A stretch of 28,160 nt of DNA, from assembly GCA_003427395.1 (NCBI GenBank), contig BFEA01000028.1, forward strand, positions 4,229,175 through 4,257,334, written 5' to 3'. The notes under the pieces are model-generated. The model ran no database searches. It was not told the origin of the DNA and saw only the letters and a list, made by a program, of their open reading frames with translations. Of this stretch, positions 1 to 8,912 are shown one piece after another. Numbering within the stretch: position 1 is the stretch's first letter; the number at the start of each line of letters is the position of its first letter. The position numbers and the translations under genes were made by a program. The stretch is from Chara braunii (lineage: Eukaryota > Streptophyta > Charophyceae > Charales > Characeae).

Positions 1-232
1 AGAGAGTTCTTCTTCTTCCTCTTCTCAGTACACCATCTCCTCTTCACCCTCTCGCTACCTGACCTCACGGCATCAGCAGACTACGAGAGAGAGAGGGATT
101 GGTGCCATTGGATCCAGACTTGGCATTGGGCTTCAGACATTTGACGAGGGATTATCTGGGACTTGTACCGAAGACTTGGTGTTGACGACATTTCCATTTT
201 CCCCCTCTCCTTCGTCTGATCCCCTCCTCTTC
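1..232 (+). repeat. 5' LTR fragment (3' portion) of element 1
   Basis: This stretch matches the 3' LTR copy at about 4435-4670 with few differences, including the ttcttcttcctcttctcag run, the atcagcagactacgagagag segment and the cgtctgatcccctcctcttc end. Identity stops after 232, where this copy enters pol-like coding sequence while the 3' copy continues as non-coding. The break marks an internal deletion, not an LTR boundary: no TG...CA end or primer-binding site is present here. Confidence 0.85.
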
Positions 233-1219
233 TCTTACAAGAAGCCCAACGAGATAGGCCTATGCTTCCTACGGACCATCGCGGTAGCCGATTCTTCCCC
301 CACGGACTTGTCTTTGGACCCCCGTGTGGTGCGGTTGCTTGACGAGTTCACCGACATCTTCGAGTCCCCTACCGGTGTGGTGCCGGATCGGCCGATCTCT
401 CATGAGATCATTCTCGAGGCCGGTGCCGTGCCGCCGAAAGGCTGCATTTACCGCATGAGCGAGGAGGAGCTTACGGTCCTCCACGCGCAACTCGACGACT
501 TGTTGGACAAGGGCTGGATCCGCCCTAGTAGCTCCCCATACGGAGCGCCAGTTTTCTTCGTGCGGAAGAAGAACAAGGATCTACGATTGTGCATCCACTA
601 CCGCAAGCTCAACGTGCAAACCGTCAAGAATGCGGGACCTCTTCCTCGTATTGACGATCTCCTTGAGCGATTGGGTGACCCGAAGTACTTTTCTAAGTTG
701 GATCTGAAATCAGGATACCATCAGATTTCGATCGGGCCGAATGATCGCTATAAATCCGCATTCAAGACACAGTACGGGCATTTTGAGTGGGTGATCATGC
801 CTTTTGGCCTCACCAACGCCCCAACGACCTTTCAAGCGGCAATTACCAACGAGTTTCATGCGATGTTGGACCGGTTCGTGCTGGTCTACTTAGGCGACAT
901 TCTCGTCTATATCCAGACATTGGAGGATCATCTTGAGCACCTTCGACGAGTGTTGGAGACGCTCCGCCGTGCCAAGTACAAAGCCAACCGCGACAAGTGC
1001 GAATTTGTCCGGCAAGAGTTGGAGTACTTGGGCCATTTTGTCACACCGAAGGGCATCAGCCCGTTGTCGGACAAGATTCAAGCCATCCAAGAGTGGCTGG
1101 AGCCGCAGAACGTCGCGAATGTCCATTCGTTCCTTGGCCTTGCTGGCTACTACCAACGCTTTATCAAGGGATACTCTAAGATCACGGCCCACTTGACCAA
1201 GCTTCAATGCGAGGATTGA
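233..1219 (+). pseudogene. Reverse transcriptase domain of element 1 pol, inactivated
   Basis: Reads in frame 2 from YKKPNEIG through the usual Ty3/Gypsy pre-RT linker. RT landmarks in order: [79 protein letters not shown] and SFLGLAGYYQRFI. The catalytic box, normally YxDD, reads YLGD, so one metal-binding aspartate is lost. The Asp of the CxDYRxLN motif is His. A TGA at 1217-1219 ends the frame, although the coding pattern resumes in the same frame just beyond it. There is no ATG start; the open frame runs in from the LTR. The enzyme would copy RNA to DNA if intact; this copy cannot. Confidence 0.88.
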
Positions 1220-1774
1220 CCGTTTGACTTCGGAGAGGATGCGCGGGAATCATTTTTGGCTCTCAAAACCGCGCTATTATCTGCGGAGGTCTTGCACATA
1301 TACGACCTGCTATTGCCAATGCGCGTCACTACGGATGCGTCCGACTATGGCATTGGTGTCGTCCTCGAACAACACGATGGCGTGGACTGGCACCCGGTCG
1401 AGTACTTCAGCAAGAAAGTGCCCGTCGTGCACTCCATTGATGATGCACGCAAGAAGGAGCTCCTAGCCTTCGTCCACGCGCTCAAACGGTGGCGGCACTT
1501 CCTCCTTGGTCGAAGTCAATTCCGATCGGTAACGAACAACAATTCGTTGGTCTTCTACAAGACCCAAGACATTGTCAATAGCACCATCGCCCGTTGGATG
1601 GCTTTCATCGACCAATTCGACTTCTTTCCCGATCACATTCCGGGGAAGTCTAACCGTTTTGCGGATGCTCTTTCACGGCGTCCGGATCATTGTATCGCAG
1701 TCTATTCGACCTTCGAGATCGAGGACGACCTGCAGGACAACTTCATCCGCGACCCCGAGTTTCACGACAAGTAG
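1220..1774 (+). pseudogene. RNase H domain of element 1 pol, inactivated
   Basis: Same frame as the RT, after the TGA. Landmarks are RVTTDASDYGIGVVLEQ (first catalytic Asp present), VEYFSKKVPVVHSIDDARKKELLA (catalytic Glu), FRSVTNNNSLVFY, and ADALSRRPDH. The third-position acid, normally in a TDNxPL-type motif, reads Asn (TNNN) and the following Pro reads Ser; both fit G-to-A / C-to-T transitions. The frame ends with TAG at 1772-1774 and resumes in the same frame. This domain would remove RNA from RNA/DNA hybrids during reverse transcription; here it is presumably dead. Confidence 0.85.
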
Positions 1775-2386
1775 GCGAACTACTCCTCTCCTAATCCGGC
1801 GCCTTCTCACTACCGGATCCAAGAGGGGTACTTGCTTGTCCACACACGGGGGAAGGACCTTCTTTGCGTACCGAGCGACTCTCACTTGCATACACGGCTT
1901 CTTGGCGAGTTCCACGATGCTGCATCCACCGGACACTTTGGAGTTAATCGCATGATTGACCGACTTCGCGAGCGCTTTTTCGGCCTTCTCGGCAACGTCA
2001 CACGCCATTGCGAGTCATGCGAGGTTTGCCGACGCTGCAAATCCTACAACCATCGTCCGTACGGCGAGTTGCGACCATTACCGGTCCCCTGGCGCCGAAG
2101 GGAAGCGATTGCCATGGACATTACCGGACCGTTCCCCAGACAGAAGACCAGTGTGGATGGGATTCTCACGGTGGTCGACCGACTCACCAAGTTCGCCATG
2201 TTTTTGCCTTGCCGCTATCATGCCAAGACACCGGAGTTGGCCGAGGTTCTTTACGCTGGTTGGATTCGAAGCAAGGGTTACCCCAAGGAAATCGTCTGTG
2301 ACCGCAACACTCGGTTCATGTCGGATTTTTGGTTGGCGCTCATCAACCGATGGGGCTCATCTCTCAAGCCAAGTTCGGCTCGCCAC
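1775..2386 (+). pseudogene. Integrase, N-terminal and core portion, element 1
   Basis: Still frame 2. It has an HHCC zinc-binding segment (FHDAASTGHFG, then CESCEVCRRCK) and the first two acids of the DDE core (AMDITGPFP, and VCDRNTRF in place of the usual SDRDTRF). The W-P-x-M-like motif that sits between the His and Cys pairs in element 2 (TWPRM) is missing, suggesting a small deletion near 1975-1990. Coding stops abruptly at CGCCAC (2381-2386), where the AT-rich insertion begins. The third core acid (Glu of the QTDGQTE motif) lies beyond the insertion. Confidence 0.85.
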
Positions 2387-2890
2387 CAACAGAATAATCC
2401 CCATGAGAAACATTAAAAAAAAAAAAATCCTTCATATTTATAAATATCATTCCAATGTTCGTCCAATTCTAAATTTTCCGGTTTTATTAGATAAGTTCTC
2501 GTCTAAATATGAGCTTTCCCTTCCAAGTATCTATTTGTTCAAGATGGAATGGAAGTCTGGACGAGTTTATGAAATGTTTTAATTAAACTTTCATTCTACT
2601 ACAACAAAAATCTTCTTATTTAGATTGTATTAACCAATTTATGACTGAAAATCCTTACATAGAATGGCAGTCCAATTAAAATATTTCATGAACTCATCCA
2701 GACTTTCATTCTATCTTTAGCATGCAATTCAAATAAGAAGGGATACTCCATTCTCGGAATGAAAGTTTTCAAGTAAGACGGAAAATTTTAAAATTGGAAT
2801 GACATTTTTTAAGATGGAATGAAAATTTGAAATTTAGAATGTAATTTTACTATAGAATGATTATTTTATTCCTGGGAAATTTTTATGTTG
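2387..2890. mobile_element. MITE-like inverted-repeat element inserted in integrase
   Basis: A 504-bp AT-rich block without coding capacity interrupts the integrase between the RH codons and the SQTDGQTE motif. Its ends are inverted: CAACA at the left and TGTTG at the right, with weaker similarity continuing inward. An internal foldback is strong: 2541-2598 pairs with the reverse complement of 2661-2718 at about 84 percent. AC flanks both ends, consistent with a 2-bp target duplication. Removing 506 bp (element plus one AC) joins the two integrase halves in one frame, which supports these boundaries. It encodes no transposase, so it would depend on another element. The superfamily is unknown. 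Confidence 0.65.
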
Positions 2891-3768
2891 ACTCCCAAAC
2901 CGATGGCCAAACGGAGGGGGCGCATCAGACCGCACAGGTTCTCCTTCGCACGCTTATCCGTCCCGACCAAAAGGATTGAATTGAGCGGGTGCCGGATGTC
3001 GAGTTGGCATACAACTCGTCCATCTACCCGGCTATCGGCATGTCGCCCTTCGAGTTTGAGCACGGCTCGCCGGTCACTGTTGCGTTGGACACAATCATTC
3101 CACGAGCGGCCGAGAGCGACGACCATCTTCTTTTCTTGCGTCGGATGCAAGAGCTACTTGTCAAGGCACGCGACCAGATGGCTAAGACGCAGCAACACAT
3201 GAGCCAACAGGCCAATCGCCAGCGTCTTCCTTGTTCATTCCGCGCCGGCGATCTCATTTGGGTTTCCGCCGCGGAGTTCAGCCTCGAACAAGATATCTCT
3301 CGCAAGCTCCTCCCGAAATGGATGGGGCCCTGACCGATCGTGGCACCCGCTGGGGATGCACCCGAAGGACCTTCCTTCATCATTCAGGTGCCCACCCACT
3401 TGCCCGTCTACCCGGTCTTTCATTGCTCCAAGTTGGCTCTTTACACACCAACGGAACATGATGATTTTCTCGGGCGACGATCACAAGACCCACCCTCTAT
3501 GGACGGTTTTCAAGAGGTCGGCGACATTATCTCCCAGCGACGCTACAGCAACAGGCCGATCGAATACTTGGTACGCTTTGCGTACTGCACCCACAAAGCT
3601 GACCGTTGGTTGACCCGTGCGAAACTCCAAGCACTAGCTCCAGATGTTCTCGCACGCTACAAACGCAAGATGCAAGGCAAACCGGTATCTTCGGCTCCAC
3701 GTCGCACCTGTGTTCAGGTTCCACCTTCAGATCGTCAGCTTCGCCCTCGACCCGGCTTGACTTCATAA
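2891..3768 (+). pseudogene. Integrase C-terminal half and chromo-like tail, element 1
   Basis: Frame 1 after the insertion. It begins with the end of the DDE core (SQTDGQTEG, containing the catalytic Glu), then AYNSSIYPAIGMSPFEFEHG, the GDLIWVSAAEF barrel-like segment with KLLPKWMGP, PVYPVFHCSKL, and a C-terminal segment (MDGFQEVGDIISQRR, EYLVRFAYC, RWLTRAKLQ) that resembles a diverged chromodomain. TGA codons at 2977-2979 (in KD*IERVPD) and 3331-3333 (in MGP*PIVAP) stand where Trp is expected, each one G-to-A change from TGG. The frame ends at TAA 3766-3768, directly at the polypurine tract. Confidence 0.85.
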
Positions 3769-3779
3769 GGAGGGGGGGG
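3767..3779 (+). other. Polypurine tract of element 1
   Basis: AAGGAGGGGGGGG overlaps the end of the pol stop codon and abuts TGTTACATGC, taken as the start of the 3' LTR. Its position and composition fit the plus-strand primer of reverse transcription. Confidence 0.75.
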
Positions 3780-3798
3780 TGTTACATGCTGCGTCTAC

Positions 3799-3972
3799 AA
3801 ACAAGGGTCATTTTCAGGCCCTGTGTCGTTTCAGCCTGAAAGTTTGAAAACAAGGGCCTACAGGCTCTGTGTCGTTTCAGCCTGAAAGCCTGAAAACAAG
3901 GGCCTACAGGCCCTGTGTCGTTTCAGCCTAAAACAAGGCCCTCTAGGCCCCGAGTCTTTTCAGACTGAAACG
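3799..3972 (+). repeat. Tandem repeats in U3 of the element 1 LTR
   Basis: Four imperfect copies start at 3801, 3850, 3896 and 3933 (periods 49, 46 and 37). Each has the form acaagggcc...aggccctgtgtcgtttcagcc with a trailing tgaaa. They lie upstream of the TATA box, the usual place for enhancer-like LTR repeats. A regulatory role is inference. Confidence 0.8.
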
Positions 3973-4130
3973 GTCATGAGATCGACCTGCCCTGAAACTT
4001 AGGCACCAGACCAGGGTTTTAGCACAGGCCATTTTGGGCCTGTTTTCAAGACAACCTTTGTTTGAGCTTCAACGCCTGGGTCTGGCACGTTTTGGCATTG
4101 GCAAGAGCAGCCTCCTCGACGGGCCAGCAC

Positions 4131-4137
4131 TATATAA
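4131..4137 (+). promoter_or_regulatory. TATA box in element 1 LTR
   Basis: TATATAA (followed by GACTGG) is the only strong TATA in the LTR. It lies about 350 bp into the LTR, where U3 should end; transcription would begin roughly 25-35 bp downstream. Confidence 0.55.
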
Positions 4138-4416
4138 GACTGGCCCACCCTGCAGGCTGTAGGTAGTTGATAGGGACTTCCCAGGCACTTCACGTGCAGT
4201 TCAGGAGGCAGGAGGTAGTCTTCAGGATTCGGCATCAGCACTCTGGAGGAGCGCTGCAGTAGTAGTAGCGTTAGTAGTAGTCTTCAGCACTGGTGCTATT
4301 AGGAGCTAGAGTAGTACTGGAGAGGCATAGAGATTGGGCGGAGGCCCGGGAGACTTACCTGCAGCGCCATAGCCCCAGCTCGTCGTCGAGGTACCTGCAA
4401 CACAGCACCGGCACAT

Positions 4417-4443
<27 letters not shown>
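4417..4443. repeat. (GA)n microsatellite in LTR
   Basis: About 13 GA units inside the element 1 LTR. The window starts within the equivalent GA tract of the 5' copy. Confidence 0.9.
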
Positions 4444-4448
<5 letters not shown>

Positions 4449-4670
4449 CTTCTTCCTCTTCTCAGTCCACCATCTCCCCCTCACCCTCTCGCTACCTGAC
4501 CTCACTGCATCAGCAGACTACGAGAGAGAGAGTGATTGGTGACATTTGGATCCAGACTCGACATTGGGCTTCAGACATTTGACGAGGGATTATCTAGGAC
4601 TTGTACCGAAGACTTGGTGTTGACGACATTCCCATCTTCCCCCTCTTCTTCGTCTGATCCCCTCCTCTTC

Positions 4671-6816
4671 GTCTGTGTATGGTCTGGACCTGGTGCATTC
4701 TTCCTGTGTGTAGCGCCAGGCCCCTTCACACCTTGTGATGAGGATGATGTATGTTTGGTCGCATTGCGACATTGATCGGGCTAGTCATTGGTATTCTAGC
4801 ATTCCGCTGCGCTGTCTTGTGCTACTTGAGAGAGGTCAGTCCCGTTCAGGTCAGGGCTTATATCTAAGTCTTCCACTGCGCTACAAGGTGCCATTTGTAT
4901 GTATCAGGATGTACATTACTTGTTGAGATTCCACTCACACCGCATTGTCCATGCAGTGCTTTTTATCACATTGCGAATCCTTGGCTATACATACATTGCC
5001 CAACTGGGCATGTAACACCACCGTTGTCGCAGGTGACCTTTGCTCCACTGCCGTTCCTCCCTTTGCTAATGTCCCCTGTCCATAGACGTTTTAATATGGC
5101 CAACATCCAAAGTCGTCCTTCCCATGCCCGTACACACGGATACTGCAGTGCTGGTCAGCCGTCACCCCGAATGGCCATCGCGTCCCTCTCCTGTCCTTCT
5201 CGCAGATCCCTCCACCTTGAATGTCGCATTGGCTCATCATACTCCCCGTACAGTGCTGCAGTGACACCGCCTGCACGGACCGTGCTGCCTCCGTATCCGC
5301 CCATGTCCACGGAGGACGGCTGAGGGAAGACTTCACTAGCGTCTGACAACCTGCCACGCCCAGCCCCATCTCTCTGTTGCAGAATTGTGCAAATAAAGGT
5401 AGATGGCCTGATTGCACATCTCGGAGGCCAGGCGGATCGTTTCTCCATACTGGCAGTTGTCCAACGGCTGCGGGGAAGGGTGGCGGAATACCAAACTTGT
5501 CAGCGTCCTGGCTCAAAATTGACAACTGGGTGGAGGGCAGAACGGAGTGCAAGCCCTGCAACTGTGCAGACTGTTGGAAACCATGGTCAGAACCTCCCAC
5601 ACCTTCGGGACCGTCCTGCACCAAATGCCGTCTGTCCATGGTGGCAAAGCCGATGATAAGGCAGAAAAGCTGTCAACTTTGTCCTCTACGAAGACCGGAC
5701 GAAGGTGATGACGCAAACCACGACAGCCAGGAGCCGGAGAATACAGGCCAGGAAGATGGTGACACACCGACGATGACGAAGGTTGCAGGATGAAGGAAAG
5801 GGCAGCCCGTGCAGCGGGCTGCTGTGCTTGCCTTTCTTGCGCAGCAGCAACAGACTAACAGTAATGAGTTCACATGCCAGGGACGTCGGTCGCCCTCGCA
5901 TCCCTCGTCATAGCTGCTGCTGACACCCTTGGCTGCACACTCATGGCCTCTTGCGCTGCCAATCCAGTGGTTGCAGGTGGACACTGATGTGGCCTCAAGA
6001 CACCCGGTATCGAACAGGGGAGTGGGAAAGCGGGAGATGGGACCTGGTAGTGGCCAATGCGGACTGAGCCAGGAACCTGCAATGTGTCCCGCCCACTGGT
6101 ATTGTTTTGTCCGTCGCAAAGGGAAGTGTAGCCCTAATCAGAATGTGGCCTCCAATTATACTCTTCAAGGGCGGTTCATTGCATGGTGGGTTAGTCAAAC
6201 CACCACCTTGCACCACAGCGGTACTGGTAGCATTGCTGACCTGCGGGAAGAGGTGATGTGAGAGGTTGGCCCTGCCAGCTGCTCCTAGGCTCCTGCGATG
6301 TACTCCGTGTGGTGCCAGGCCCGTAATTGTCATTTAGAACTCAGGTGGCGACAGACCTGCCGAAGCATGTTATTTTTGCCTATTCGGAACTCTACCTGTG
6401 ACTCAGGCGCCCTTGCCCCAAAGTTTAAAACATTCAGACCCCCAAATCAGTTTTGGTGGGCGCTGAGCAGCGAACATTGCTAAGCTCCCCCCAGCGTTCT
6501 GAGGAAGGGGTCAACGTTCTGGGATAGTACAATGGGTTGGGTAAACACTGGTTGCTCCATTATTTTACGAGATCCCTTCATGTTAAGTGATTCACACTGA
6601 GGTAGGATAGTGGGGATCGGGGGTGCGCCAGGAGTCTTGATGAGAGGATGGGTTGGGAAGGTATCCTCATAATTGGCAGGACAACCATAGGGTGACCGAT
6701 ACTGCAACCAGTGTGCGTCTGGAATCCGATGTCTACAAGCAACCTGTCGAGTGCAACTGGAATCTTCCCACCTATAGGCAGGGGAGTGAGGGGACCACCC
6801 TATCAACATTGTATCT
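4671..6816. other. No defensible gene; unassigned sequence
   Basis: The first part may be the rest of the element 1 LTR. Open frames up to about 180 codons occur on both strands (for example 5091-5639 minus and 5377-5793 plus), but they overlap each other, lack recognisable motifs and show no convincing coding pattern. A plus-strand stretch from about 5387 reads VDGLIAHLGGQADRF and then, after a frame change near 5490, a Leu/Gln/Val-rich helix-like segment. It could be a decayed coding piece, but I cannot name it. Confidence 0.5.
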
Positions 6817-6873
6817 CCAGGGACGCTGGACCCGCTTTCCAGCAGGTGTAGCTCCCATCAATACACTGGAGCC
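6817..6873 (+). repeat. Copy of the LINE 3'-tail motif (copy 1)
   Basis: GGGACGCTGGACCCGCTTTC followed by CAGCAGGTGTAGCTCCC and ending in TGGAGCC matches 7201-7254 at about 80 percent. It also matches the reverse complement of 9756-9795, which lies near the 3' end of the LINE. It may be the tail of a truncated LINE or of a SINE; no body was recognised upstream. Confidence 0.5.
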
Positions 6874-7198
6874 CCCTGCAAGATAGGTAGGAGTGCATGC
6901 TCTGCTCATGTCATCACTCCTATCTGTGGTTGCGGGTGGAATTTATTGGGGAATCGACCTTGTACCCATCTAAGCAGACAGCACAGTGCCTCTACATACC
7001 AATAGTAGATCTTGTAGTCTGATTGCATTTGCGCATGACATAAGAACTCAATTAGAATTTGATCCTTGACAAGAAAGGGAAACATAAGATCAACCTACAA
7101 CAGGCTAGGATGGTAGGACGTACCACAGGGCTATATCCACAATGAACTCAGCAGCAGGAGATGCTGCCTACAAATGAGACAGCTTAAATGCATGATTA
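6874..7198. other. No feature seen
   Basis: Non-coding-looking sequence between the two tail-motif copies. I see no long open frame, tRNA or clear repeat in it. Confidence 0.4.
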
Positions 7199-7305
7199 CA
7201 GGGACGTTGGACCAGGCTTCCAGCAGGTGTTGCTCCCCACCAAAAGATGGAGCCTTCAACACACACAAAGACACACAAAAACAAAACAAAAAACAAAGGA
7301 AAAGC
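7199..7305 (+). repeat. Copy of the LINE 3'-tail motif with A-rich tail (copy 2)
   Basis: GGGACGTTGGACCAGGCTTC then CAGCAGGTGTTGCTCCCCAC is followed about 20 bp later by an A-rich run (acacaaagacacacaaaaac and onward to about 7305). An A-rich 3' tail behind the shared motif is what a retroposed SINE or truncated LINE would show. The 5' boundary is not visible. Confidence 0.5.
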
Positions 7306-7957
7306 AACCTACCTGTTTATCAAATGGGAACTTTTGAAACGCAAGTGGTGTAGAAAATACACCTGCAACCAGTCCTCCAACACATTCATGCAACAGGATT
7401 GGGGTTAGTCTTTGGGATTAGAGATCGAGTGACCTGAAGATTGAGATTGGAGAAAAGATTATGGTTCAGGCTGATTGGCCAGGGATAATCTCCCATTTCG
7501 TTGAAATCAACAAAATATTTTACTTGCACAAAATTGCAGCGTTAAAATTTTTAGTATTTTTGGGGGTTTTATTGCATATTCGTGATGCATATTAGAAGTG
7601 TATGCAGTGTTATATATTGTCACATAACTATGAACTAAAAGAGCACACTTTGCGAAACAAACGGCAGAAACAAAAAATTAAAAGACAAGACAAACATGAA
7701 GGGCACACTGAAACCATTCATTTTTCTCATTCCTCTTTTAACTCCTCCTTCACCGTGCCTCTCACGTACAAGGCTTGCCACATTGATGAAGTTGAGCGCG
7801 AGCTGCCCCCATCCCCATGTACCATAACGGTCCACTTGTACACTGTGAGAAAGAGGCAGAGTGAAGGGGGAGGGGATAAACACAGGGAGGAGAGATGGAG
7901 AGCAGACAAACAAAGAATAATAAAGGGAAAGTAAGGAAATGTACGGAGTGTGGAGGC
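7306..7957. other. No gene seen
   Basis: AT-richer spacer. The open frames at 7602-7934 plus and 7635-8024 minus are low-complexity mirror images (Lys/Glu-rich against Ser/Leu-rich) of an A/G-rich strand and carry no motifs. Confidence 0.45.
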
Positions 7958-8320
7958 TCAAGAATGAGTCTGTCCTTGACGACAGAGAGGACATACATTG
8001 TAAGGATGAGGTGGATGAGCACATGGAAGACCTAGCTGAGCAGTCTCAGTGTAACAATTGCCACGACGGCTGGCATTGAGCATGCCCACCATACACCCCC
8101 GACAAATGTCATGTCGATTGCAGGCCAAAATGAAGGAAGAACGGTCACCACAAAAGACCATGCATTCAGTATAGCGCCCATGCCCGCAAAATGGACATAT
8201 AGTGTCTGGATGCAGAGGGTGCCTGCAGTCAGGAACGTAATTATACCCTGCACTTCCTTGCAATCGCCCTGGAGCTTGATGCTGATCTTCCCCAACTACA
8301 GCCAGAGGATTGTAATTATA
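7958..8320 (-). pseudogene. RING-like Cys/His zinc-finger fragment
   Basis: The open frame runs from just after a TGA near 8320 to TGA at 7958-7960, with no ATG. Counting the TTG at 8261-8263 as residue 1, Cys/His positions are C13, H15, H18, C23, C26, C34, C38, C48, H51, C54, C57, C81, H83, H86, C91 and C94. C34-x3-C38-x9-C48-x2-H51-x2-C54-x2-C57-x33-C91-x2-C94 approximates a RING cross-brace. C-x-H-P-x-H-P-x3-C-P-x-C occurs twice with identical spacing (13-26 and 81-94). RING domains usually act in E3 ubiquitin ligases; that role here is inference. With no start codon, it is probably an exon or a gene fragment. It meets the Josephin-like frame head to head. Confidence 0.45.
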
Positions 8321-8742
8321 TCAACGAAGGAGGCTTTACCATTGCTGTCCTACAAGTAGCAATGAGGGACTGTCAACGTGAACGACGCAATGCTCGAGCA
8401 GGTGAGTGGTTTAATCCTCCATCCCACATCTCTGCCTGTATTGTGCACGGGCCTGGCCATTACATGGCCATTGTACATGCCTCTGACCACTGGGAGCTGT
8501 GGGACAACGGCACCATGGTCCATGCTATGACTGATGTCACTGATTTCTTACAAAATTATGCTGTTTTCTTGCCACAACAAACCATCCGCAATCTCTTTTA
8601 TGTCGAAGATCATCCCTCTGGGCCCATGCTGCAGCAAAACAATGTACCACACTGTGCGACCTTTTCCTTTGCACAGCCACAAACACGGTTACACTCGGTT
8701 GTAGCCGCCATCATCTCTGTCACATGTTATATTAGGGTTTAG
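8203..8742 (+). pseudogene. Josephin-like (papain-fold deubiquitinase) C-terminal fragment
   Basis: The frame is open from after TAG at 8200-8202 to TAG at 8740-8742, with an internal ATG at 8362. The Josephin-like pattern is HFLAIALELD (helix), NYINEGGFTIAVLQVAM (cf. the DDSGFFSIQVI-type segment of ataxin-3), ISACIVHGPGHYMAIVHAS with the likely catalytic His, HWELWDNG supplying the His-box partner Asn/Asp, then a FLQNYAVFLP helix and IRNLFYVEDHPSG. The Cys box that should lie about 25-30 residues upstream of HFLAIALELD is absent; that DNA is taken by the opposite-strand RING-like frame. A USP (C19) His box (GHYxAxV...W) is the main alternative. AATAAA follows 57 bp after the stop. Activity is unlikely without the nucleophile. 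Confidence 0.4.
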
Positions 8743-8798
8743 GTTGAACAAGTCTACCCATTTGGTCTACATTTTTCCTTTTTCCTTGTACTTGACCT

Positions 8799-8804
8799 AA
8801 TAAA
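8799..8804 (+). terminator. Polyadenylation signal after Josephin-like frame
   Basis: AATAAA 57 bp downstream of the stop at 8742 and in the same orientation. It supports a former transcription unit, though such hexamers also occur by chance. Confidence 0.35.
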
Positions 8805-8912
8805 TGAGCGACCCCAGAGGCAAATCCGTATTGCATATGGCATATGTTTAGACTGGAACAACTAAACCATATATGAATGTGGGGGGAGGGGGGGGGGTGT
8901 AGGACACTTACT

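Larger units (their letters stand above)
1..4670 (+). mobile_element. Degenerate Ty3/Gypsy (chromovirus-type) LTR retrotransposon, element 1
   Basis: The order is LTR fragment, RT, RNase H, integrase, chromo-like tail, polypurine tract, 3' LTR, which is the Ty3/Gypsy order (integrase after RNase H). Positions 1-232 are a direct repeat of about 4435-4670, so they represent the end of the 5' LTR; its beginning lies outside the window. Primer-binding site, gag and protease are absent because LTR sequence passes straight into the region before RT. Pol has four in-frame stops, substituted catalytic residues and an inserted inverted-repeat element. It is a fossil that could not mobilise itself. The right edge is uncertain, since the 3' LTR may run past 4670, where the repeat with the 5' fragment ends. 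Confidence 0.85.
3780..4670 (+). repeat. 3' LTR of element 1 (at least this extent)
   Basis: Begins with TGTTAC right after the polypurine tract and contains tandem repeats, a TATA box, a GA microsatellite and the segment repeated at the window start. Only the last 235 bases or so can be confirmed by comparison with the 5' copy. I could not find a matching CA end or target duplication, so the true end may lie downstream of 4670. Confidence 0.75.

Noticed and set aside
3801-3972. CRISPR-like short regular repeats
   Set aside because: The repeats are contiguous imperfect tandem units in an LTR with no unique spacers; the sequence is eukaryotic.
5091-5639. 182-codon minus-strand frame
   Set aside because: No motif, overlapped by plus-strand frames of similar length; likely chance in GC-balanced DNA.
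5387-5700. Possible decayed coding piece (VDGLIAHLGGQADRF...)
   Set aside because: Needs a frameshift and a stop to continue, and I recognise no family. Noted in the spacer entry but not called a gene.
8111-8359. Plus-strand 82-codon frame opposite the RING-like frame
   Set aside because: Shadow of the RING-like and Josephin-like frames.
8399-8407. CAG|GTGAGT perfect splice-donor match inside the Josephin-like frame
   Set aside because: The frame reads on through it with Josephin-like sequence and I see no convincing acceptor nearby, so splicing here is unsupported.
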